A stretch of 31,045 nt of DNA from JAAZLA01 sp964560975. GTDB lineage: Bacteria > Spirochaetota > Spirochaetia > Treponematales > Treponemataceae. The notes beneath the pieces are model-generated. The model was not told the DNA's origin. It was given only the letters and a program-made list of their open reading frames with translations, and did no database searches. Below are positions 22,835-29,177 of this stretch, one piece after another; position 1 is the stretch's first letter, and each line of letters starts with the position of its first letter. The stretch spans positions 1-31,045 of the forward strand of contig CAZLNE010000009.1 of assembly GCA_964560975.1 (NCBI GenBank). Direction: 5' to 3'. Both the position numbers and the translations under genes were made by a program.

Positions 22835-24745
22835 TTATTTACTATTTTTTACTAATTGAATTATGTAAAGTTGTACATAAGTATCAAGTTCTTTCCTGTC
22901 GCGTATTTTAAGAAGAGAAGGGGTATTAATCAAGGTTTGAGAAAGCTCTTTAATACGATCAGAGGTAAAACTTGAAGAACGAATAGTCCTTATTATTTTG
23001 CGTACATAATCGCGAATAAGGGAGTTTACGTCTTCGGTTAAGTGTTCCCTAGATTGTTTGTTAAGCAGTTTATTCCATACCTGTAAATTGCTTTTTAGCT
23101 CTTCTTCCAATGTAGATCCGGCGGGTACAAGTTTCTTTTCAATCTCTATTGCTGCGTTTTTCAGCTCTTTTTTAGCAGAAGTTTTTTGTTTGTCGGAGTT
23201 TTCTTCTTCATCTAAAGACGATTTTGCCTGCAGCTTGTTTACTGGTTTGGTCTTTTTTTTTGGTTTTTTAAATAGCAAAGCAATAATCCAGGAGAGAACA
23301 GGAACCGTATACCAGAAAGGTAATAAAATCTTTGCATCAGTTAGTAGTTCCTGCCGGTTGAGCATAAGAAGCTCGCTATAGGGAATAAGTTTTCCATTGA
23401 TAAAAAGATTTATTTTTTCACTCACTGGTTCCTGAGAAGACCGTGTTTCGTAGTGCACTAAGGGTAAAAAGTTAGAGGTAAGGAGTGCATTGAGAACAGG
23501 AGAGTGAACGCGAACTGCTTCTTCAAGCCTTTGTTCAAACGCCTTTTGATCCTTTGCGGCAATAATAGTCTCATAGTCTTTGAGAAGTGCATACCATTCT
23601 TTCACAAGTATTCCGCCTATTGCATCCCTGGCATCGCTTGCGAGCCTGACGATTAGGGGAATTACCTTATTTTTGTAGATAAAAAAGCGCTGTTCGGATT
23701 CAAGTTTAAAAACTAAAAGTGAAGGAAGATTATTTTTATCGAGCGAGGTTGTTGCATTATGCAGCCAGTCATGGAGATCCTGTTCGCTGTATTGTCCAAG
23801 AAGCGGAATGCCTCTGGAATCAACGAATCGTGATATTGCATCATTATTAAAATAATACGGCGGTTTTGCCAATATTTGTTCAAGCGCTTTAAGGGCATTT
23901 GCTCTTTGCTGGTCCTGCTGCACCTTGGTTTTAAAGTAGGTAATAGCAATTTCAGTTATTTGAATTGCTTGTAAAATTGATATATCTTCTTGAGTATAAT
24001 CTTTTACCTTTTCGTAATCCTGCCGGATAAAATAGCAAAGCTGATTCCAAAAGTAAAAGGCATCCGCAGAGTTCTTAAGCGATTCGAGCGTATCAGTCGG
24101 CTTCGTTACTATCTGTGTAAAAAAGTTTTTTGCAGAAAGTTCTTTACCCGGGTTCGAAATACGCATTTTCTTGAGGAAATAGTCATGAAACTCTTCTTTT
24201 CTGAGCATGTGACGAATCTTTCCTATAGCAATATCAACAAAGTTTAAAACCGGGAGTGAAGAAGGATAAAGTACAATGGGTAAGTCTCTAGGAAAATGCA
24301 GACCATAAAGAATATGGTTTTCGACAGCCGGCTTTTCAAAAAGCTTATATAAGATATCGTTTACGCTTTGCTTCTCAAAAACATCAGTCGGTACCTGCTT
24401 TGGCAGATCGGTAACCATTGGAAACGGAATGGCTTGATTATTTTCAATTTCCTTATAGCGTTTGGTGTAGTTATCGATGAGGTGCGAAATAACAACGATT
24501 GCCTTTCGGTCCGTATCTGCAAGGATTACAATAACTTTTTTTTCTTCAGTAAGTTTAGTCAGCTCTTTGTGTAGAGATTCATTAAGGTTTGTAATGTACG
24601 GCAGAAGTTCCGGTTGATCTTCGAGATGATGCTGTGCATACCTCTTAACATATTCGCAAAATTCAGCATAGTTAATAAGGGCATTATTTTGCTTGGATGC
24701 GAAGAAGTTTAAAATACTGTTTAAATTAGTTGTTGTAGTAGCCAT
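22835..24745 (-). CDS. conserved-type hypothetical protein, 636 aa, one membrane segment
   Basis: I do not recognise a family. The first 470 residues are mainly helical and soluble, with no signal peptide (starts MATTTTNLNSILNFFASK). One hydrophobic segment lies at about 472-489 (LPFWYTVPVLSWIIALLF), followed by a very basic patch (KKPKKKTK) and a Lys/Glu-rich helical tail to residue 636. A large soluble N-terminal part before a single helix is unusual and suggests a membrane-tethered cytosolic protein. It lies upstream of ssb on the same strand with an 88-base gap. It has one of the best promoters in the window, with a predicted 1-base leader. Confidence 0.6.
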   Translation of the reverse strand: MATTTTNLNSILNFFASKQNNALINYAEFCEYVKRYAQHHLEDQPELLPYITNLNESLHKELTKLTEEKKVIVILADTDRKAIVVISHLIDNYTKRYKEIENNQAIPFPMVTDLPKQVPTDVFEKQSVNDILYKLFEKPAVENHILYGLHFPRDLPIVLYPSSLPVLNFVDIAIGKIRHMLRKEEFHDYFLKKMRISNPGKELSAKNFFTQIVTKPTDTLESLKNSADAFYFWNQLCYFIRQDYEKVKDYTQEDISILQAIQITEIAITYFKTKVQQDQQRANALKALEQILAKPPYYFNNDAISRFVDSRGIPLLGQYSEQDLHDWLHNATTSLDKNNLPSLLVFKLESEQRFFIYKNKVIPLIVRLASDARDAIGGILVKEWYALLKDYETIIAAKDQKAFEQRLEEAVRVHSPVLNALLTSNFLPLVHYETRSSQEPVSEKINLFINGKLIPYSELLMLNRQELLTDAKILLPFWYTVPVLSWIIALLFKKPKKKTKPVNKLQAKSSLDEEENSDKQKTSAKKELKNAAIEIEKKLVPAGSTLEEELKSNLQVWNKLLNKQSREHLTEDVNSLIRDYVRKIIRTIRSSSFTSDRIKELSQTLINTPSLLKIRDRKELDTYVQLYIIQLVKNSK

Positions 24746-24752
24746 TATTCTT

Positions 24753-24781
24753 ATTATACCATCAAGAGTCTATTTTCTCAA
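24753..24781 (-). promoter_or_regulatory. promoter of the 636-aa gene, predicted leaderless
   Basis: TTGAGA (24776-24781), 17-base spacer, perfect TATAAT (24753-24758) with a TGG extension. The predicted start is about 24746, one base before the ATG at 24745. There is no Shine-Dalgarno sequence. Confidence 0.7.
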
Positions 24782-24849
24782 TGATGGATAGAATAAATCA
24801 AAAAAAAATTGTACACTTTTTTCAAGTTTTATGATGTATGGAGATTTAT

Positions 24850-25977
24850 ATGATTTCTAAAAGAGCACAAAGCATAGATCCCTATGTTCCAGGTGAACAG
24901 CTGAAGGATCGTGATTACATTAAGTTAAATGCAAATGAAAATCCCTATGCACCTTCTCCAAGGGTTCAAGAAGCTCTTTCTCATCTAATTAATTATAAAT
25001 CTCTTTCTTTAGCCCTTTATCCTGATCCAGACTCAACTCTTCTTCGGCATGCCATAGCCCAATCACTCAATGAGTCTTCCGGTGTTTTAGGAACCATGGG
25101 AACCGCAAAAAAACAGATCGAAATTTCTATTACACCGAATATGATATTTTGCGGTAATGGATCGGACGAGGTATTATCGGTCTTGTTTTATTCTTTTTTT
25201 GATTCAGATAAGCCGCTCGTTGCCCCTGAGTATTCGTATAGTTTTTACCCTGTATACTGCGGATATTACGGTATTCCTCTCAATAAGATTCCACTTCATA
25301 AGGATTTTTCGCTCGACAATGAGGCTATGATAAAAGCTTCCCATGACTGCTGCGGCCTTATTTTTGCAAATCCTAATGCTCCTACATCCTTGGCCTTACC
25401 GGTAGAGCATATTCGCAATATGCTGCAGAATTTTCCCTGTGATAAGGTTTTCGTCGTTGACGAGGCCTATGTCGATTTTTCTGATGAATCTGCCCTCTGT
25501 TTATTGCAAGAATTTAAGAATCTGGTCATTGTGCGTACCTTTTCAAAGTCTTTTTCGTTCGCCGGTATGCGTTTGGGTTATGCTGTTGCAAGTCCGGAAC
25601 TTATCGAAGTTATGACACGTGTTAAGAATTCTTTTAATCACTTTCCTGTCGATATTGCCGCGCAGACTGCAGGTATTGCCGCCTGCGGGGACACAAAGTA
25701 TTACGCCGAAAATACCAGGAAAATTATTGCTGAGCGCGAAAGGTTCAGTGCTTTTTTGCAGAACAATGGATGGTTGTGTTATAATTCAAAGACCAACTTT
25801 GTTTTTGCCAAGAAAGAAGGTATTAGCGGTAAAGAAGTGTACGAAAAGATTAAAAAGGATGGAATCCTTGTGAGGCATTTTAATACACCCGTTATAAATG
25901 AGTATGTACGCATTACTATAGGAACAGAACAGCAAATGGATATGCTTATGAAAAGCCTTAAAAATATAGGAGTATAA
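24850..25977 (+). CDS. hisC: histidinol-phosphate aminotransferase family protein
   Basis: A PLP-dependent class I/II aminotransferase, about 375 aa. Family marks are PYVPGEQ and KLNANENPY at the N-terminus, NPNAPT in the middle, VVDEAYVDF, and the PLP lysine Lys233 in TFSKSFSFAGMRLGYA. HisC converts imidazole-acetol phosphate to histidinol phosphate, but relatives act on aromatic amino acids, and no other his gene is nearby, so the substrate is open. I choose ATG 24850 over 24838: GGAG at 24840-24843 sits 6 bases before it, and the protein then begins MISKRAQ, as in the family. The next gene starts 1 base after the stop. Confidence 0.85.
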   Translation: MISKRAQSIDPYVPGEQLKDRDYIKLNANENPYAPSPRVQEALSHLINYKSLSLALYPDPDSTLLRHAIAQSLNESSGVLGTMGTAKKQIEISITPNMIFCGNGSDEVLSVLFYSFFDSDKPLVAPEYSYSFYPVYCGYYGIPLNKIPLHKDFSLDNEAMIKASHDCCGLIFANPNAPTSLALPVEHIRNMLQNFPCDKVFVVDEAYVDFSDESALCLLQEFKNLVIVRTFSKSFSFAGMRLGYAVASPELIEVMTRVKNSFNHFPVDIAAQTAGIAACGDTKYYAENTRKIIAERERFSAFLQNNGWLCYNSKTNFVFAKKEGISGKEVYEKIKKDGILVRHFNTPVINEYVRITIGTEQQMDMLMKSLKNIGV

Positions 25978-25978
25978 T

Positions 25979-26659
25979 ATGAGATTTTTACTACTTTCAG
26001 ATATTCATGGTGATTTGGCTTATTTAGAGACTTTGAGCGAGGAATTTGTTAATGCCGATGCGGTACTTTTTGCAGGCGACTTTGCTCGTGCCTTTGAGGA
26101 AGAGACAGGAAAACCTGTGCTGGAAAAGCTTATAAAAAAACATGATATTCTTTTTTCTGTATTGGGTAATTGTGATCCTGTTTCTTTTTTGAATGATGTA
26201 GATTCTTTCGATGCTTCCGTTCAGGGCAATGTAGCCTATATGGATGGATTAACCTTCATTGGTGCCGGCGGCGGTACTAAGTTCACAGGCCGAACTCCAA
26301 ATGAACGAACGGAAGAAGAAATTGCTTCTGATTTATCGATTATTACAAATTCCAATGAGACTGACTGGAATAACCTCATTATGATCATTCATAATCCTCC
26401 CTATAATACCACCCTCGATAAAATATCAGCAGGGCTGCATGTCGGATCTCAAAAAATAAGACAGATTATTGAAACAGTACAGCCTCTTGTTGTGGTTACC
26501 GGTCATGTTCATGAATCTTATGGAATTGAGACAATCGGAAAAACACTTCTTGTAAACCCCGGCTCTCTTGCAGAAGGAAGATACGGAGTTCTCGAAGTAG
26601 AAAAGAACAATGGTATATTTACCGCTAAGGCCGAGCTTTTTGATATTAAAATTACCTGA
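25979..26659 (+). CDS. calcineurin-like metallophosphoesterase (YfcE type)
   Basis: A 226-aa enzyme with the full two-metal motif set: DIHG (Asp8, His10), AGD (Asp34), GNCD (Asn64, Asp66), HNPP (His138) and GHVH (His176, His178). It is likely to hydrolyse phosphodiesters or phosphomonoesters in the cytosol; the substrate is unknown. The ending NPGSLAEGRYG is typical of the YfcE/MJ0936 group. It starts 1 base after the hisC stop, with its AGGAG site inside hisC, so the pair is translated from one message. A phosphatase next to a histidinol-phosphate transaminase could act on a related substrate, but this is speculative. Confidence 0.85.
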   Translation: MRFLLLSDIHGDLAYLETLSEEFVNADAVLFAGDFARAFEEETGKPVLEKLIKKHDILFSVLGNCDPVSFLNDVDSFDASVQGNVAYMDGLTFIGAGGGTKFTGRTPNERTEEEIASDLSIITNSNETDWNNLIMIIHNPPYNTTLDKISAGLHVGSQKIRQIIETVQPLVVVTGHVHESYGIETIGKTLLVNPGSLAEGRYGVLEVEKNNGIFTAKAELFDIKIT

Positions 26660-26666
26660 GGTTTAC

Positions 26667-26687
26667 GTAATACTTTTGAAAAGTTAC
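26667..26687. terminator. weak hairpin between convergent genes
   Basis: GTAA/TTAC and CTTTT/AAAAG pair around a tiny loop, with a 2-base bulge, in the 29-base gap between genes ending at 26659 and 26689. TTTATT follows on the + strand. Low stability. Confidence 0.3.
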
Positions 26688-26688
26688 T

Positions 26689-27729
26689 TTATTGTATGGT
26701 TCTGCAGAGCCTGAAACCCATGTAATTGTATGCTTCTCCCGGATCAAAGGAATAACGGTCGCCTGAGAGGATGAACGAAGCATAGGGGCTCCAGCTTCCG
26801 CCTCGGCTAACTCTTTCAAACCCAAACTCCGGTCCTGTAAGTCTTTGTCGTTTATTTTCTTTTTGCTCATAATCTGCAAACCAGTCCCAGCAGTATTCAA
26901 GTACGTTTCCGCTCATATCGAATAAACCTATGCCGTTTGCTTTGCCGGTTCCGTGAAGGGTGTTTTGATTGAAGGCGGTGCCGGCTGTTCCTGCTGTTTG
27001 TGTTTTTTGAGTGTTTGCACTTGTCCAGGCTATAAGCGTATCGAGAACAGAACTGTCTGTATTGCCGTTTTTATCAACAGAACCCGAGGGAAGATCGCCC
27101 CTTTGAAAGCCCGATACTGTTTTTCGCGCTGCGTACTCCCATTCAGCTTCACTTGGAAGCCGGTATCCTGTTGCATCCCAGTTGCATACGGCGAGGTCAG
27201 CTTCAAATGTATTTACAGAACTTTTTAAGATTTTACCCTTATAGGTGTAGCAGGGTGTTAGTCCGCTTTGCTCGCTCAAGGCGTTGCACCAGACAATTGC
27301 GTCTCTCCAGGTGATAGTTGTCACCGGCTGAAAATAGCCGTCGGGGGAAGGGGCTCTTCCGCGTCTGCCGTATGAGCCTTCTTGTCCCGGGTTTTCAAAT
27401 TCGTAGCCGTCTTCGAGGGCCTTTTGTAAAACGCTGTTCCAAAGACCGTAGCTTGTTTCATAGGCATTCATTTCAAAGGGTGAAAGTATTGTCCTGGATA
27501 TCATAGCCTGAGTATGCTCACCAAGTATAAATTGAACCGGATTTTTTTCTGATTCTTCTACACTGAGTACTTTTACCATAAAAAGGTATTCTTTTAAACT
27601 TGCAGAAGAAGGACGTGATTGTTCGACCCAAATCCATTCATTTACCGGATTTTGAGCGGCGAGTGCCGAAGCAAGAGCTATGATTAAAAGAATTATATAT
27701 ATCCGGCTTTTAAAATTATTACCATGCAT
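26689..27729 (-). CDS. exported SUMF1/FGE-fold protein
   Basis: A 346-aa protein with an N-terminal signal or anchor (IYIILLIIALASALA). The FGE-sulfatase (SUMF1, C-type-lectin-like) domain spans about residues 80-345: FEMNAYETSYGLW, ITWRDAIVWCNALS, GYRLPSEAEWEYAAR, GIGLFDMSGNVLEYCWDW, RGGSW and GFRLCR. True formylglycine-generating enzymes have a catalytic cysteine pair after the RGGS motif; here that stretch (SPYASFIL) has none, so it is not expected to activate sulfatases. Treponemes carry several such proteins of unclear role. GAGG lies 8 bases before the ATG. It follows corA on the same strand after 43 bases. Confidence 0.8.
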   Translation of the reverse strand: MHGNNFKSRIYIILLIIALASALAAQNPVNEWIWVEQSRPSSASLKEYLFMVKVLSVEESEKNPVQFILGEHTQAMISRTILSPFEMNAYETSYGLWNSVLQKALEDGYEFENPGQEGSYGRRGRAPSPDGYFQPVTTITWRDAIVWCNALSEQSGLTPCYTYKGKILKSSVNTFEADLAVCNWDATGYRLPSEAEWEYAARKTVSGFQRGDLPSGSVDKNGNTDSSVLDTLIAWTSANTQKTQTAGTAGTAFNQNTLHGTGKANGIGLFDMSGNVLEYCWDWFADYEQKENKRQRLTGPEFGFERVSRGGSWSPYASFILSGDRYSFDPGEAYNYMGFRLCRTIQ

Positions 27730-27772
27730 ACTTACTACCTCAATATCAGCTTGATACAGTAAGTATACCTTC

Positions 27773-28819
27773 TTATGTAGTTTCCGTGAAGTCCTTCTTG
27801 TTTTTCTTAACGCGTTTTATTCTTTTTTCTGTTTTTTCGTCCTGCTTTTTAATACGGTATTTTCTGGGCCGGCTCTGGCGTGATTGCTTTTCCTTAAGTA
27901 ATAGACCTGCAAGCAAGGCAGAAAAGGCGCAGGCGCTGGTAATAATTAAAACTCCAAGCCATCCGCTGTTCATGAGGGGGAGCGGAATATTCATACCGAA
28001 AAAACTTACTATTAAGGTTGGAACCATCAGGATGAGAGAGATTACAGTAAGCCGTTTCATAATAATGTTCAGGTTATTGGAAATAACCGATGCAAATGCA
28101 TCCATCATGCTGGATAGAATGTTGCTGTAGGTGTCTGCCATTTCAATTGCCTGTCTGTTGTCAATTTCAACGTCCTCGAGCCATTCTTTATCATCCTCGT
28201 CAAAGGTCAGGATCTTTGTTTTTATAAGTTTTTCAAGGAGAAGCTGATTGCTTTTTAGGGATGTGATAAAAAACACGAGAGATTTTTCAAGGTTTAACAG
28301 CTGAATGAGCTCGTTATTTTTAATTGATAATTGGAGCTCGCTTTGAATAGTCGTTGAACGGCGGTTAATTTCTTTAAGGTAGCGCAAAAAGGTGCTGTCG
28401 GCACGGCTTAATACACGTGTAATAAAGGCTGGAAAATCGTTAAGCGTGAGCGAACGAACCCTGTTTGCACAGAGGTCCTTTAGAACTTCGCAATCGGTCC
28501 AGCATATGGTAATGATTTTATCGGGAAAAAGTATAATACCCAGGGGAATCGTAAAATAGCTGATATCAGAAGAGGGCATAAAAACCGGCAGACGTGCAAT
28601 GATGAGAGTATAATTGTCTTCTTTTTCAATACGCGATAATTCGTCCTGGTCAAGAATATCTAAAATGTGTTCCTGTTCAATTCCGTATTCTTCTTCAAGT
28701 TCCCGTATATCTTCTCTGGTAACAGAACGGGCGTCGACCCAAACATTTTTTGCGGTGTCAATTTCTTCTTTTTCACAGCGGATAATCTTTCCGTTGTCTT
28801 GCTGCCAAAATGTAATCAT
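27773..28819 (-). CDS. corA: CorA-family magnesium/divalent cation transporter
   Basis: A 348-aa member of the CorA family, which forms pentameric channels for Mg2+ (also Co2+ and Ni2+). A large cytosolic N-terminal domain is followed by a long helix (about 140-255) and two membrane helices (about 258-275 and 287-308). The selectivity motif GMN is at 275-277 (FFGMNIPLPLMN). The C-terminus is very basic. The ATG at 28819 has only a weak AGG upstream. A strong promoter lies about 230 bases upstream, giving a long structured leader that is unusual for this window and suggests regulation at the RNA level. Confidence 0.9.
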   Translation of the reverse strand: MITFWQQDNGKIIRCEKEEIDTAKNVWVDARSVTREDIRELEEEYGIEQEHILDILDQDELSRIEKEDNYTLIIARLPVFMPSSDISYFTIPLGIILFPDKIITICWTDCEVLKDLCANRVRSLTLNDFPAFITRVLSRADSTFLRYLKEINRRSTTIQSELQLSIKNNELIQLLNLEKSLVFFITSLKSNQLLLEKLIKTKILTFDEDDKEWLEDVEIDNRQAIEMADTYSNILSSMMDAFASVISNNLNIIMKRLTVISLILMVPTLIVSFFGMNIPLPLMNSGWLGVLIITSACAFSALLAGLLLKEKQSRQSRPRKYRIKKQDEKTEKRIKRVKKNKKDFTETT

Positions 28820-28837
28820 AAGAGTATACCTGCTTTA

Positions 28838-29043
28838 ATTAAAAATAGGCGCTTCCAGATGGGTAGGGATAAGATTTCCTGAAGGTTGTCTTAGGCTAAT
28901 ACTCTAGTGTATTCTTATTGATTCCCTCTGGAGGCAGTGTGTGGGTTATAAATCTTACTGATACGTTGACTTCCGGGGTCCGTATCCATAGTACGCCTCC
29001 TAGGGTTGCCTTGCGGCAAGGATATACCACTGTACAATGGCAT
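28838..29043 (-). ncRNA. structured corA leader: candidate riboswitch or small RNA
   Basis: Predicted - strand transcript of about 205 bases ahead of corA. P1: an 8-bp hairpin (29043-29036 with 29031-29024). P2: UUGCC-GCAA-GGCAA (29019-29006), a GNRA-capped stem. P3: CCCU/AGGG then GGAGGC/GCCUCC (29005-28995 with 28935-28924), enclosing P4 GAUACG/CGUAUC (28986-28981 with 28965-28960) and an asymmetric loop. The AGGG strand can instead pair with CCCU at 28868-28865, next to AUAAGA/UCUUAU (28918-28913 with 28874-28869), giving two exclusive folds. I compared it with M-box, 6S, SRP, SAM, cobalamin and c-di-AMP motifs and saw no match. The + strand can also fold, so the strand is not certain. Confidence 0.45.
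28841..28884 (-). terminator. possible weak terminator/attenuator in the corA leader
   Basis: On the - strand CUUCAG (28884-28879) can pair with CUGGAAG (28858-28852, one bulged G) around a 20-base loop. Five U residues (28845-28841) follow after six bases. The stem is short and the U-run offset, so this is only suggestive, but it would lie just before the corA start. Confidence 0.3.
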
Positions 29044-29048
29044 TCTTT

Positions 29049-29077
29049 ACTATAATCCCTCGTTGAAAAAAAATCAA
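29049..29077 (-). promoter_or_regulatory. strong promoter for the corA leader RNA
   Basis: TTGATT (29072-29077), 17-base spacer, TATAGT (29049-29054) on the - strand. The predicted start is about 29042-29044, some 225 bases upstream of the corA ATG. Confidence 0.65.
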
Positions 29078-29150
29078 GGTTTTTATGCAGCCTCTGATAA
29101 ATAAATAATTTTCTTTTATAAAAAGTGTTAGAAACTCGATGGTATTAACC

Positions 29151-29168
29151 TATAAGTGAGCACAGGAG
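29151..29168 (+). promoter_or_regulatory. secretin gene -10 box and ribosome-binding site
   Basis: TATAAG (29151-29156), with a weak TTAGAA 17 bases upstream (29128-29133), predicts a start near 29163. AGGAG at 29164-29168 lies 9 bases before the ATG at 29178 and decides that start. Confidence 0.45.
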
Positions 29169-29177
29169 TGAAAGGTT

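Noticed and set aside
24838..24849. ATG at 24838 as the start of hisC
   Set aside because: GGAG overlaps this ATG and is well spaced for the next in-frame ATG at 24850, which also gives the usual HisC N-terminus.
26689..27729. Sulfatase-activating formylglycine-generating enzyme
   Set aside because: The SUMF1 fold is clear, but the cysteine pair needed for catalysis after the RGGS motif is absent.
28829..29043. M-box, 6S, SRP, SAM, cobalamin or c-di-AMP RNA in the corA leader
   Set aside because: Compared by eye with remembered consensus motifs. The M-box core, the SRP tip loop, the SAM and cobalamin boxes and a 6S-like closing stem joining the two ends are all missing, so I kept it as unclassified.
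28886..29060. The same structured region as a + strand RNA leading to the secretin
   Set aside because: It folds on the + strand too, and a weak TTGTCT-18-TATTCT promoter exists at 28886-28915. The - strand has the better promoter and a GNRA loop, so I preferred it without excluding the other.
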